64,000 nucleotides of DNA from JAFGCL01 sp964423835 (GTDB lineage Bacteria; Chloroflexota; Dehalococcoidia; UBA2247; RBG-13-53-26): assembly GCA_964423835.1 (NCBI GenBank), contig CAYRGJ010000008.1, forward strand, positions 48,514 to 112,513, read 5' to 3'. Numbering within the stretch: the stretch's first letter is position 1; every line of letters starts with the position of its first letter. A program made the position numbers and the translations under genes. Shown here piece after piece: positions 9,088-17,946 of this stretch. Under the pieces are notes generated by a model. The model was given only the letters and a program-made list of their open reading frames with translations, had not been told where the DNA came from and searched no databases.

Positions 9088-10002
9088 TCAGGCTTTGTCC
9101 GGCTCTCCCAGCATGGCCTCCAGGCCCCCCCTGATGGCGGCGATGTCAAAGGTCCCCGCCGTGAGGTGGCCGGCATAGCGGGCGTATTCGCGGAGCTCCG
9201 CTGTTCCGGCATCCCGTGACAGGAGGAGGACCGTGAGCTCGTCGTCCGCAACGCCGTACTGCGCCAGTCTGGACGAGTCTTTGGCATAGTCGACCTCCAC
9301 CAGGTCAACCCGGCCGTCGTACTCGGCCTGCAGCGACTTCAGCTGCTCCACCTCCGGCCCGTAGCAGTCGGGGCAGCCGTTCCAGAAGTAGATCAGCTGC
9401 GGCCTCTCCGTCACTGGCCCTTCAACCGGCCCTTCGTTGAGGGCCGTGATGCCCAGGCCGAGGGCGGCGGTCAGCGCCCCCACGATGACCGCACTGAAGG
9501 CGGCGGCGGTCCAAGCCGGCCGGTCGCGGAAGGCCCCTCTGGCGAGCCACATCACTCCCAGCTCGGCGGCGCTGCGCCACCCCACTATGATCACCGCTGC
9601 CGCCAGCAGCATGGCTGCGTCCACGGCCAGCGACTGGGAGTGGCTCAGGGAGACCAGGCTGCCGAAGCACCCGCATATGGCTGGCACGTCCCCGGCATTG
9701 ACCAGGCTGTAGATGCCGGCGACGGCAAAGCTGACCGTCAGGCCCGCGCTCACCACGGCCGCCAGGACCGGGAGCAGCCCCAGGATAAGGGAGAAGCCCA
9801 CGGCCAGCTCCGCCCAGGGCAGCACCGTGCCGTAGAGCCGGGCCAGGGCTTCGGGCAGGAGGCCGTAGTCCACCACCGTGTCCACGAATAGCGCCGGGTG
9901 CTGCAGTTTGCCGATGGCGGACGCCAGGAAGACGCTCCCCAGGAGCAGCCGGGCGGCCAGCACCACCCATTTGCCGGACGCGGCCTGACGGATTCGTTTC
10001 AC
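9088..10002 (-). CDS. MauE/DoxX-type membrane protein fused to a thioredoxin-like domain
   Basis: 304 residues. The N-terminal ~150 residues hold four hydrophobic helices with the DoxX/MauE pattern (A-R-L-L-L-G-x-V-F-L-x-S-x-x-G-K-L) and the G-C-F-G motif typical of MauE redox-partner proteins. After one more transmembrane helix (~170-190) comes a thioredoxin-fold segment, Y-F-W-N-G-C-P-D-C-Y, with a CPDC active site. It probably moves reducing equivalents across the membrane to extracytoplasmic disulfides. It lies downstream of padR on the same strand, 117 bases from the padR stop, so padR may regulate it. Confidence 0.8.
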   Translation of the reverse strand: MKRIRQAASGKWVVLAARLLLGSVFLASAIGKLQHPALFVDTVVDYGLLPEALARLYGTVLPWAELAVGFSLILGLLPVLAAVVSAGLTVSFAVAGIYSLVNAGDVPAICGCFGSLVSLSHSQSLAVDAAMLLAAAVIIVGWRSAAELGVMWLARGAFRDRPAWTAAAFSAVIVGALTAALGLGITALNEGPVEGPVTERPQLIYFWNGCPDCYGPEVEQLKSLQAEYDGRVDLVEVDYAKDSSRLAQYGVADDELTVLLLSRDAGTAELREYARYAGHLTAGTFDIAAIRGGLEAMLGEPDKA

Positions 10003-10119
10003 GCGACGTTCCCCTCTCGGCCATCAGGCAGACGGTCCCCTTCGGGCGAGGGCGCGTTGCCGTCAGTATTCTATCAGCCGAGAGGGACTTGTCAAACGGG
10101 CCGGCCCGTGGCCGGCTCC

Positions 10120-10617
10120 TCAGGGCTTTACTATGCCCTCGATCTGGGCGTTGGCCCGCACCACCACCTCCCGCAGACGCCGGACCTGGTTCGGGCTGAG
10201 ACCGCGGAAGTGCTGGCCGACCAGCCGCCCCATCCGGCCGATTTCGGCCAGGATCTCGCGCATCTCCACCGCATTCTGCGAGCTCCAGGAGTCGTTCATC
10301 ATGCGCTCCACGGACTCAGCCCGGGGCCCTTTGCCGGCCAGGAACGCCCTGCCCTCTCCGGTGACGCTGTAGGTCTTGCGGCCGTCGCTGCGGGCCCCCT
10401 CAACGTATCCCATCTCCTCCAGCAGGTGCAGCGTGGGGTAGACCGCCCCCGGGCTGGGCGAGTAGCAGCCGTGGGAACGCTCCTTCAGCCGGTTGATGAT
10501 CTCGTATCCGTGCCCGGGCTTCTCGTCCAGGAGCCCCAGGATGACGTACTTGAGGTCTCCCTTCTGGAACGGGCTTTCCGGCCCGGGCACCCCGGGCTGT
10601 CTCTCGGTCTGGAACAC
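10120..10617 (-). CDS. PadR family transcriptional regulator
   Basis: 165 residues. The winged helix has the family pattern L-K-Y-V-I-L-G-L-L-x-E-K-P-x-H-G-Y-E-I-I, then S-P-G-A-V-Y-P-T-L-H-x-L-E-E-M-G-Y-V and G-R-K-T-Y-x-V-T-x-E-G; a helical C-terminal half likely dimerises. A palindromic site (10655-10684) sits 38 bases upstream of its start, suggesting autoregulation. The downstream redox membrane protein is the probable co-regulated target. Ligand unknown. Confidence 0.93.
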   Translation of the reverse strand: MFQTERQPGVPGPESPFQKGDLKYVILGLLDEKPGHGYEIINRLKERSHGCYSPSPGAVYPTLHLLEEMGYVEGARSDGRKTYSVTGEGRAFLAGKGPRAESVERMMNDSWSSQNAVEMREILAEIGRMGRLVGQHFRGLSPNQVRRLREVVVRANAQIEGIVKP

Positions 10618-10654
10618 GGCTGGCTCCTCTCCCGCTTATGGGTGGTGACGGCCG

Positions 10655-10684
10655 TGATATATCGCGATATATCACGATATATCG
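10655..10684. promoter_or_regulatory. palindromic operator, probably for PadR
   Basis: TGATATATCGCGATATATCA (10655-10674) is a perfect 20-base palindrome, and a third copy of the half-site CGATATATCG follows at 10675-10684. It is AT-rich in a very GC-rich region and lies between the padR start and the cooS stop, so it most simply controls padR and the gene after it. Confidence 0.75.
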
Positions 10685-10690
10685 GGCATG

Positions 10691-12589
10691 TCAGATGCCC
10701 AGCTTGCGCCGTTTGGCCTCGATATGGGCCAGCATGCCGTCCACCGCCTTGACATAATCGGTCTCCACGTCGAGTCTTCCTCCCGTAACCTGGACGCAGT
10801 CCTGGGTCAGCAGCTTGACCAGGTTGGGCCCTCCGGTGACTGTGGGGACGGGGTTGACGTAGGTGTACAGGCCGAAGGCCAGGGCGAAAACGGCGTCGAT
10901 GGTGGCCTTCTGCTCCATGTACTCCGGCGCCGCCGCCACCACCGGGAGGTCGGCCACCGGCACACCGCCCAAAGCGCCGGAGATGGCTGCCAGCAGGTCG
11001 GCGATGCGGCCCGTGTCAGTGCAGGTGCCGTAGCTCAGGACCGGGGGCACGCCCAGCTTCCCGCAGACCGCCGCCAGCCCCGGGCCGGCGAACTGCTTCG
11101 CTTCCGGGGAGCAGAGCCCCGCCACCTGCAGGGCCCCGTTGCCGCAGCCCATGGCCAGCACCAGGACGTCGCGCTTGATCAGCTCCCGGGCCACGCGCAC
11201 CGTGTGCACGTCCTGGCCGTGGTCCCGCAGCGTGGTGCAGGAGACCAGCCCAGCCACCCCGCGCAGGGCGCCGGACTTGATGGCATCGAGCAGCGGGTCC
11301 AGGCTGCCGCCCAGGGCCGCCAGTATGCTCTCGGTGGAGAAGCCGACCACGGCTTCGGTCGTCGGCAGCCCGCTGACCGGCTCCACCGATGCCCGCCGCT
11401 CCTTGAAGTTGTCGATGGCCATCTGCAGCAACTGGGCCGCCTGCTCGGCGGCCTGGGCTGGCCGGTAGTCCACCCGGTCGGTGATCCCTTCGAAGGACAC
11501 CAGATCGCTCACCGGGATCAGCTTGAACTTGTACTTGGCCGCGTAAAGCGGATCGACGGGCATGGAGCAGTTCATGTCGCAGGCGAAGAGGTCCACGCAG
11601 CCGCTGCCCAGCACCGCCTCCTGCGTGATCCAGTTCCCGGTGAAGCCGTAGAAGGCCTCATCCATCGGCCAGCGCTGGATCATCTCCTGCCCCGTCTCGA
11701 TGTTGGCGATGATGCGCAGGCCCCTGGCGCCCGCTGCCCGGGCCCTCTTCTGCCACTCCTCCTGGCGGGCCAGCTGCACCATGGCGAAGCCCAGGAACGG
11801 CTCGTGCCCGTTGGGCAGGACGTTCACGTAATCGGGGCTGAGCACCCCCAGGTCGACGCGCATCGGGTGTGGCCGCGGTATGCCGAAGAGCACATCCTGG
11901 CAGTACTCGTTGATGATCTGGCTCTGATAGGCCATGGCCACCCCCAGCCGCATGGCCTTGAGGGCCAGGCTGACGTAGTAGCCGTCGACGTTGGTGAGGC
12001 AGGAGCTGGTGCAGCGCATGACCTCCCCGTGGAAGCCCCCGGGGAAGATGTCCAGCTTCCTCCACGTTTCCTGGCGCTCCCCGGGCGCCAGCGCCCCCAC
12101 TATCAGGCTGGGCTCATCCGCCTTGCGGGCGAAGTCCGCTTCGGCGAAGTCGCAGAGCCGCAGGGCGATGTCCCTGTCCGCCCCGGAGGTGTCCAGGCCC
12201 AGTCTCCCCGAGAACGTGCGCAGCTTCTCCGGCTCCGCGATGCGGAAAGGCGTCTGGCCCCTGGCCGTGGCCCGCAGGGTCTTGATGGTCTGCTCCGTGT
12301 GGTAGTGGTAGGTGGAGGCCCCCATGATGTTGCGCAGCAGCATCATGCGCATGGCCATGCCGTCGGCGGTGATGCCGCAGACGCCCCTCTTGTCCTTGGC
12401 GGCGTCAGAGCGGCAGGGCCCGTTGGAGCACAGGTCGCAGCGCGCGCCCGCCTGGCAGAAAGGACAACGCTTGTCGGGATCGCCCAGCCCCTGGGCCTGG
12501 TAACGGTCCCAGATGGTGTTCATGCCGTCATTCTTGAGCCGCTGGTACACGAGGTTGACCGAATCGTGGTGCGAAATCCTGTTATCCAT
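10691..12589 (-). CDS. cooS: anaerobic carbon-monoxide dehydrogenase catalytic subunit CooS
   Basis: 632 residues, normal length for the Ni-Fe-S homodimeric CO dehydrogenase that interconverts CO and CO2 with ferredoxin-type acceptors. Cysteines near the N-terminus: Cys42 and Cys45 (C-P-F-C), then Cys51, Cys54, Cys59 and Cys71 (C-D-L-C-S-N-G-P-C...G-V-C-G), the B-cluster set. The C-x2-C spacing for the interface D-cluster resembles the two-iron type known from Desulfovibrio vulgaris rather than C-x7-C of the Rhodospirillum/Carboxydothermus enzymes (family knowledge; inference here). ATG follows GGGGAGGTGTTAG. No CooC, CooF or acetyl-CoA synthase genes are adjacent, so it looks like an orphan CooS. 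Confidence 0.95.
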   Translation of the reverse strand: MDNRISHHDSVNLVYQRLKNDGMNTIWDRYQAQGLGDPDKRCPFCQAGARCDLCSNGPCRSDAAKDKRGVCGITADGMAMRMMLLRNIMGASTYHYHTEQTIKTLRATARGQTPFRIAEPEKLRTFSGRLGLDTSGADRDIALRLCDFAEADFARKADEPSLIVGALAPGERQETWRKLDIFPGGFHGEVMRCTSSCLTNVDGYYVSLALKAMRLGVAMAYQSQIINEYCQDVLFGIPRPHPMRVDLGVLSPDYVNVLPNGHEPFLGFAMVQLARQEEWQKRARAAGARGLRIIANIETGQEMIQRWPMDEAFYGFTGNWITQEAVLGSGCVDLFACDMNCSMPVDPLYAAKYKFKLIPVSDLVSFEGITDRVDYRPAQAAEQAAQLLQMAIDNFKERRASVEPVSGLPTTEAVVGFSTESILAALGGSLDPLLDAIKSGALRGVAGLVSCTTLRDHGQDVHTVRVARELIKRDVLVLAMGCGNGALQVAGLCSPEAKQFAGPGLAAVCGKLGVPPVLSYGTCTDTGRIADLLAAISGALGGVPVADLPVVAAAPEYMEQKATIDAVFALAFGLYTYVNPVPTVTGGPNLVKLLTQDCVQVTGGRLDVETDYVKAVDGMLAHIEAKRRKLGI

Positions 12590-12834
12590 CTAACACCTCC
12601 CCGTGTCCGGCGCCGGCACTGGACCAAATCCGTTGACCCCCTGTGGAGTGAATGACCGACGCATCCGGACCAGGGCCGCAGCTCAGCGGCCCGGACTGGA
12701 CTGAACTGAACTACCTCACAGTATCACAGACCGGGCGCCCCCGGGCAAGTGGCGGACGCACCTGGACAGGCATCGGGCGAAGTACGTATTCACCGGGGCC
12801 GCCCGCTTCCAGGCCGGGAACGGCGGGCGCTCGA

Positions 12835-14115
12835 CTAACGCCGGCGGCAGACGTAGATGTCGGCCTCCCACAGCTTCTGGGCCGCATCGTCCCAGTAGTG
12901 ATGGACGAAGTAGAGGTTGCCCTCCCGGTCCATGGTCGGTTCCCCCGCCAGCGATGACAATACGAGTTCAGGCGCCTGCCACTGGCCGCCGACCTTCAGT
13001 GATCGGTACACCCCGGGCGCCCCCGTATCCCTGGTGAACCAGAGCTCGTTGCCGTCCTCGCTGATGAACGGATAGCCGTCATTGTGGTCGGTGTTGACCG
13101 CATCCACGTTCTGCGGCGCCTGCCACTGGCCGTTGACCTTGCTGGTGACCCAGATGTCCCGGCCACCGTGCCCGCCGGGCCTCTCGGAGTGGTAGTACAT
13201 ATGGTTGCCGTCTGCGGTCACATGCAGCTCGCCGACGTCGTAGGTCACATTGAGCAGCTCGCCGAGGTTGGTCCAGCCGGTCCACCGCCCGCCTGCCAGC
13301 TCGGCCGTGTACATGTCGATCTCGCGGCTGTTCCCGGTGCGCACCGAGCAGAACCACATGGTGTCGCCCAGTATGGTCTCAGCTCCGTCCAGGGAGAGAT
13401 CGTCATTGAGCCAGACCCTCCGGGGCTCGGTCCAGGCCCCGTCCGCTTTCTGGGACCAGTAGATGCCGGAGACACGGTCCAGGATCTGCTGCTCCGGCGC
13501 GATGCTCATATTGGGGACAAACACGAAATAGAAGTTGTTCCCGTCGGGGGTGATGAAGGGCGAGTCCTCGGCCCCGGCCGTGGTGATGGGCGGCTCCATG
13601 GGTACCGGGTCGTAGAAGATGGAAGAGAAGGCCGGGCTCAGCACCGGATCATGGTCATCCCTCTGCGGGGTCCACTTGTCCCAGTCAACCAGCTCGGCTA
13701 TGGCCTCGGCCCGGCTCACGTTGCCCACCGTCACTTTCGTCGATGCCTGTTCGGACTGCCCCTTCCCATCCGTGGCCACCGCGAAAAGGGTGTGCTCCCC
13801 GTTGGCCGCGTCAGTGGTGTACCACGGCAGGGTGTACCGCGAGACAGTCGCGCTGGTGGCGGTGCCTATCAGGTGCGCAGCGTCCACCGAGTCGCAGTAG
13901 AACCTGACCTCCGAGATGCCCTCGTCGGAGCTGGCGCTCACCTTCAGGAGGGCTATGCCGAACACCTCCCTTTTCTGGGCCGGGCTGCTCCAGGACACCT
14001 CCAGGTTGCCGTCCGCATCGCCATCCTCGCCTCCGCATCCGGCTGCCGTCAACAGCAGCAAGGCTACCAGGACCAGGCACGATGCCAGGCGGGGGATACT
14101 GCTTCGAACGGTCAT
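12835..14115 (-). CDS. TolB/PD40-type beta-propeller lipoprotein with Ig-like domain
   Basis: 426 residues. A lipoprotein signal peptide ends in L-T-A-A-G-C (Cys27). Residues ~40-130 look like a bacterial Ig-type domain (V-S-A-S-S-D-E-G-I-S-E-V-R-F-Y-C-D and H-T-L-F-A-V-A-T-D-G-K-G). The rest is a propeller with repeated E-D-S-P-F-I-T-P-D-G-N-N-F-Y-F-V-style and D-G-N-E-L-W-F-T-R-D PD40 blades. It is probably anchored on the outer face of the cytoplasmic membrane; function unknown. A short remnant of a similar propeller follows upstream at 14158-14298. Confidence 0.82.
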   Translation of the reverse strand: MTVRSSIPRLASCLVLVALLLLTAAGCGGEDGDADGNLEVSWSSPAQKREVFGIALLKVSASSDEGISEVRFYCDSVDAAHLIGTATSATVSRYTLPWYTTDAANGEHTLFAVATDGKGQSEQASTKVTVGNVSRAEAIAELVDWDKWTPQRDDHDPVLSPAFSSIFYDPVPMEPPITTAGAEDSPFITPDGNNFYFVFVPNMSIAPEQQILDRVSGIYWSQKADGAWTEPRRVWLNDDLSLDGAETILGDTMWFCSVRTGNSREIDMYTAELAGGRWTGWTNLGELLNVTYDVGELHVTADGNHMYYHSERPGGHGGRDIWVTSKVNGQWQAPQNVDAVNTDHNDGYPFISEDGNELWFTRDTGAPGVYRSLKVGGQWQAPELVLSSLAGEPTMDREGNLYFVHHYWDDAAQKLWEADIYVCRRR

Positions 14116-14157
14116 AGTGTCCTTCCTCCTTAATGATCGCGCCGGACCGCCGCCGGT

Positions 14158-14298
14158 CTAGCCGATCCACACCGCGAACTCATCCCAGGCTGATGAATCG
14201 GTCAGCTGCTGCAGGTTCCCGCCCTCGGCGTTCATGCGGAAGATGTGCAGCGACACGCCGGTCAGGTGCCTGGCCTCTGCCTTCATCCCGACTGCCAT
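14158..14298 (-). pseudogene. remnant of a TolB-like beta-propeller gene (46 codons)
   Basis: Translating the minus strand from the ATG at 14298 gives a 46-residue peptide containing H-I-F-R-M-N-A-E-G-G-N-L-Q-Q-L-T-D, then S-A-W-D-E-F-A-V-W-I-G and a stop. That is the hallmark of a single TolB/PD40 blade (I-x-x-M-N-A-D-G-S-N-x-x-x-L-T-D), broken off before the usual S-P-D-G-K. The frame is open upstream for only ~15 codons before a stop. I read it as the decayed end of a propeller gene, though a very short real peptide cannot be excluded. Confidence 0.4.
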
Positions 14299-14583
14299 AC
14301 CCAGCCACCGAATCAGGAGGCTATCCCTGCAGGGAGGGTTCTCCCTTCAGCGAGGCCGGCCAAGGTGCCGGCGACGGCCAAATACTAGGGTCTGCCGCAG
14401 CACACGTCAAGACCCGCCGCCTCTCGGGCCTCCCGGGGCTTGCCAGGCAGCCCCGGAAAGGGTAGATTCTGGGTCTGCCTGCGGCTGCCATGACGTTTCT
14501 GTGATGCGAAACAGGCCCTTTGAGACGCACTGGCAAGAAGCGGCATCTATGCTGAACGCCAGCTTTCAGGTGGAGGTGCACGC
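14299..14583. other. intergenic stretch with a hairpin, no gene seen
   Basis: No supported coding sequence. An 8-base-pair stem CCGGGGCT (14433-14440) / AGCCCCGG (14449-14456) is present without a T-run. The end of this stretch supplies AGGTGGAGG ahead of the following plus-strand gene. Confidence 0.4.
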
Positions 14584-16323
14584 ATGATCTGGGTCAGAAG
14601 GATCCTGGCTGTCCCCGTGGCATTCCTGTTCGCCGTCACCTTCCTGGCGGCCATGCTGCTCACTCACGTCAGCGGCACGGTGGGCAGCGCCGGGTTCTAT
14701 AACGGCCAGATGGACCAGGCCGGGGTCTACGACTGGGTGCACCAGGACCTGACGCCGGCGATGCTGAGCGATTCCGGCGAAGAGAGCCCGACGGACTTCC
14801 CCATCGATACCCCTCAGATCAGGCTGGACATGGCGGGGGTGCTGGAGCAGGCGTTCCCCGCGGCCTGGCTCAAGAGCACCTTTGAGGACGCTACCGGGGA
14901 GATGGTTCCGTACATGGTCGGCGACACTGATACCTTCGTCGTCGCCATAGCAGTGAAGGAGCGCATCGACCCCATGGTCAATGGCATCAACGACGTCATC
15001 GACAATCACGCTGACCAGATCTACGGCTACGTGACCGAGGACCTGATGGTCCCGGCGGTAACCGAGGAGCTGGGAGACGGCGCCGCGCTGCCCTACGGCA
15101 TCAGGTTGTCGCCGCAGGAGATCAGCGACATCGTCACCGGCTCCATGCCCCAGGGGCAGGCGGTGGTCCTCGGCTGGTTCAAGGAAATGGTGGGGACCAT
15201 GGCCGACTATGTGAAAGGCGACGTGGCCAGCCTGGACCTGGTCATTGACCTGACGCAGGTCAAGGCCCAGGCGGTGGTGGCGGCCAACCAGCTGGTGGAT
15301 CAGAAGCTGCGCGATGCCTTCAACTCCATGCCGGCGACCTGCAGCGAGATGCAGTTCCTGGCCGAGCTTCAGGGCATGCCCCGGGATGCCGTTTCACTGC
15401 CCTCCTGCCGGCCTCCGGCCTACTCCTATGAACAGTTCAGGCAGGCACTGGAGACCCGCATGGGGCGGACCTTCGCCCAGGCGGTGGACCAGGAGGTCAC
15501 GGCCCGCATCCCCGGCTCTTACCGGTTTGACGATGATCAGATGAGGGAGACGCTGGGGGAGGACACGGCGGACAGCCTGGACCAGGCCCGCAAGTTCATC
15601 GTGGAAGACCGGGCCCGGATAACCGACCAGAACCTGCAGGACCTGGGCGACTCGGAGGACGATCCGATCGGAATGAGCGCTGCGGAGAGGCAGGAGGACC
15701 TGGACAACGCCCGGCACGCCATACACCTGGGGAAGGTGTTGATTCCCCTGGTATGGGTGGTCTCCATCCTGCTGCTGGTGGCCGTCGGGTTCCTGCTGGG
15801 CCGGTCCTGGAAAGGGCGCCTGCTCTGGGGTCTGGGCACGTTCCTGGTCGCCGCGCTGATATTCGCCATCGCCATCGGGGTTGCCGGCGCCGTGGCGCCC
15901 ATCCCCGACAGGATCGTGGAGCGGCCTGAGGGACAGGATGCCACCCAGGTTGGCATCGTCACGGCGGACAAGGGCGACGAGATGGTCCACAATGCCATCG
16001 ATACCCTCATCTGGGGGCTGGAGGTCAAGTTCATCATCTGCGTGGTGGTGTCGGCGGTGGCCATGGCCGGAGTGATAGGCTGGTACCTTTACGACCGGCG
16101 GCGCCGCCGGGAGCTGGCCCCGGCCGATGCCAGCGGCATGCCCGTGACGGCCGATGCCAGCGGCATGCCCGTGACGCCCGATGCCGGCGGCCTGCCCCTG
16201 ATGCCCGCCGACAGTGGCGATGGACCGGCGACGCCAGCCGAGGCGGAGAGCCTGGCGCCGCCGCCGGCCGACGCGGAAGGTCCGCCGCAGACGCCCGGCG
16301 GCCCGGGCAGTCCGCCGCCATAG
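14584..16323 (+). CDS. conserved membrane protein of unknown function, four predicted helices and C-terminal repeats
   Basis: 579 residues. One transmembrane helix at the N-terminus (~5-28) is followed by a large, acidic extracytoplasmic region of ~350 residues. A pair of helices lies at ~382-430, then a short loop and a last helix at ~480-502, then R-R-R-R-R. The cytoplasmic C-terminal tail is Pro/Ala-rich with near-exact 8-residue repeats (D-A-S-G-M-P-V-T twice, then D-A-G-G-L-P-L-M). I do not recognise the family. The topology (large sensor-like outside domain, disordered tail) fits a surface or envelope protein. ATG follows GGTGGAGGTGCACGC. Confidence 0.75.
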   Translation: MIWVRRILAVPVAFLFAVTFLAAMLLTHVSGTVGSAGFYNGQMDQAGVYDWVHQDLTPAMLSDSGEESPTDFPIDTPQIRLDMAGVLEQAFPAAWLKSTFEDATGEMVPYMVGDTDTFVVAIAVKERIDPMVNGINDVIDNHADQIYGYVTEDLMVPAVTEELGDGAALPYGIRLSPQEISDIVTGSMPQGQAVVLGWFKEMVGTMADYVKGDVASLDLVIDLTQVKAQAVVAANQLVDQKLRDAFNSMPATCSEMQFLAELQGMPRDAVSLPSCRPPAYSYEQFRQALETRMGRTFAQAVDQEVTARIPGSYRFDDDQMRETLGEDTADSLDQARKFIVEDRARITDQNLQDLGDSEDDPIGMSAAERQEDLDNARHAIHLGKVLIPLVWVVSILLLVAVGFLLGRSWKGRLLWGLGTFLVAALIFAIAIGVAGAVAPIPDRIVERPEGQDATQVGIVTADKGDEMVHNAIDTLIWGLEVKFIICVVVSAVAMAGVIGWYLYDRRRRRELAPADASGMPVTADASGMPVTPDAGGLPLMPADSGDGPATPAEAESLAPPPADAEGPPQTPGGPGSPPP

Positions 16324-16406
16324 CTGTATCGAAGGGGGGCCATGGCCGGTGCATCCGGCCCCGCGGGCCATGCTCAGCCGGCCCATCGATGATGAGAGCG
16401 GTGGAA

Positions 16407-17441
16407 TCAGGAGCCGGCTGAAGCCGCGGCCAGCCGGTAGCCGGCGGGGCCTTCGCCTTCCACCCGGACCACCGTGCCACGGTGCTCCAGAAGCTGGAGA
16501 TGGGCCACCGTCTCCCGGACGGCCAGGACGCGGTTGGTGGCGTCCATGTCCGCCCACCGGCCCGTGTTCCACTCCACCTGGCCGGCGATGTCCCGCGGTG
16601 TGGCCACCCGGTCTGATATGGCGGCCACCACCTCCTTCAGGCGGTGGTCATGATGCTCCAGGATCTCGTCAATGCGCCGCCGGAAGTGGGAGAAGGGGCG
16701 CTCGTGGGCGGGCAGGACCATCTCCACGTCCAGGGGGCGCACCTTCTTCAGGGACTCCAGGTACTGCTCCAGCTGGTCGTCGCTGGTCAAGTGGCTGGGC
16801 GAGATGTGGGGGGTGATCTCCACCAGGATGTGGTCCCCGGAGAAGAACAGCCGGTGGAGGCTGTCGTAAACACAGATGTGACCGGGGGTGTGGCCCGGAG
16901 TGAGTATGGCCTGCAGCCGGCCGCTGTCGCCTACCGGGTTGGTTTCGCCCTGCAACAGGAGGTCAGGCTGCAATCCCGTGGGGAAGAGGTCCCGGCCTCC
17001 CGAAGCAGTCTGGAAAAAGGCTTCCAGCTCCGGCTCCGGAACGCCCTGCGCCCGGATCCAGGGTATCATCCCGTGTATGTTCCAGACCTCAGAGGAGCTC
17101 ACCGTGGCCCGCAGGACGTCCCAATCGTCCTGGTGCAGGATGACCTGGGCCCCTGAGGCGGCCCGTATGCGGTGGGCCAGGCCGCTGTGGTCCGGGTGAT
17201 AGTGGGTGAGCAGCAGCCAGCGTATCTGCCGGAGTGGTATGCCCAGGATTTCGAGCTGGCGACGGAGGTAGTCGAACGAGGTGCCGTCGTTGTAGCCGCT
17301 GTCTACCATCAGCCAGCCGGCCTTCTCTTCCACCAGGTAGCAGAGGGTGATGGACTCGCTGTTCTTAGACCGGAGTCCGAGTACAAAGGGAACCGTTACC
17401 AGGTAGACTCCCGGCGCTATCTGCTGCGGTTCTGCTTCCAT
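16407..17441 (-). CDS. MBL-fold metallo-hydrolase
   Basis: 344 residues. Metallo-beta-lactamase motifs in order: D-S-G-Y-N-D-G (~48), L-L-T-H-Y-H-P-D-H-S-G (H-x-H-x-D-H), T-P-G-H-T-P-G-H, F-S-G-D-H and a final A-H-E-R-P. The C-terminal ~90 residues form a helical/winged region (V-A-T-P-R-D-I-A-G, V-R-E-T-V-A-H-L-x-L-L) like the LACTB2-type extension. Substrate unknown; glyoxalase-, lactonase- or nuclease-like activity are all possible. It is the first of three minus-strand genes separated by intergenic spacers. Confidence 0.88.
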   Translation of the reverse strand: MEAEPQQIAPGVYLVTVPFVLGLRSKNSESITLCYLVEEKAGWLMVDSGYNDGTSFDYLRRQLEILGIPLRQIRWLLLTHYHPDHSGLAHRIRAASGAQVILHQDDWDVLRATVSSSEVWNIHGMIPWIRAQGVPEPELEAFFQTASGGRDLFPTGLQPDLLLQGETNPVGDSGRLQAILTPGHTPGHICVYDSLHRLFFSGDHILVEITPHISPSHLTSDDQLEQYLESLKKVRPLDVEMVLPAHERPFSHFRRRIDEILEHHDHRLKEVVAAISDRVATPRDIAGQVEWNTGRWADMDATNRVLAVRETVAHLQLLEHRGTVVRVEGEGPAGYRLAAASAGS

Positions 17442-17492
17442 CTTGGAGTGGGGATGGCGCTGCCATGCTTCCTGCGGAGCTAGGCCGCCAGC

Positions 17493-17831
17493 CTAGAACC
17501 GGCGGCCCTTGCCGCCGCCGTGACCACCGCGGCCGCCGCGGGCTCCACCGCCCCGGCCGCCCCTGAACTGCCCGCCGCGGCCGCCCTCGGGCCGGGGCCG
17601 GGCCTCGCTGATGTCCAGCGTCCGCTCCTGGACCACCTTCCCCTTCAGTCCAGTCAGCGCCGCTATCGCCTCGGACTTTGTAGGCATCTCCACGAAAGCG
17701 AACCCCCGGGGCTGCCCACTGTAACGGTCCTTGACGATGGCCACGGACTCGACCTTCCCAAACGCCTCGAACTCACGGCGCAGATCGTCTTCGGTCATCT
17801 CGCGGGGCAAATTGCCAACATGAATTTTCAC
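17493..17831 (-). CDS. RRM-domain RNA-binding protein with glycine/arginine-rich tail
   Basis: 112 residues. A single RNA recognition motif covers residues 1-80: RNP2 as I-H-V-G-N-L-P and RNP1 as R-G-F-A-F-V-E-M. An RGG-type tail of ~30 residues follows (G-G-R-G-G-G-A-R-G-G-R-G-G). This is the bacterial Rbp/GRP architecture, generally linked to RNA chaperoning and cold response. It lies downstream of a zinc-ribbon gene, but a strong terminator separates them. ATG follows AAAGGAGAAGG. Confidence 0.94.
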   Translation of the reverse strand: MKIHVGNLPREMTEDDLRREFEAFGKVESVAIVKDRYSGQPRGFAFVEMPTKSEAIAALTGLKGKVVQERTLDISEARPRPEGGRGGQFRGGRGGGARGGRGGHGGGKGRRF

Positions 17832-17896
17832 TCTGGCCTTCTCCTTTCGACCGGCTGGATCGCCCTCTAGATCGCGGGCGCCCGGGGCTTGAAGAA

Positions 17897-17926
17897 ACCA
17901 GAGGCTGGGTCACCCCAGCCTCTGGT
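17897..17926 (-). terminator. rho-independent terminator after zinc-ribbon gene
   Basis: Thirteen-base-pair perfect stem (17897-17909 with 17914-17926) around a four-base loop. On the minus strand the stem is followed by TTCTTC. It lies 21 bases past the stop of the 17947-18267 gene. Confidence 0.85.
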
Positions 17927-17946
17927 GTTAGCATCGCTGTGCTAAT

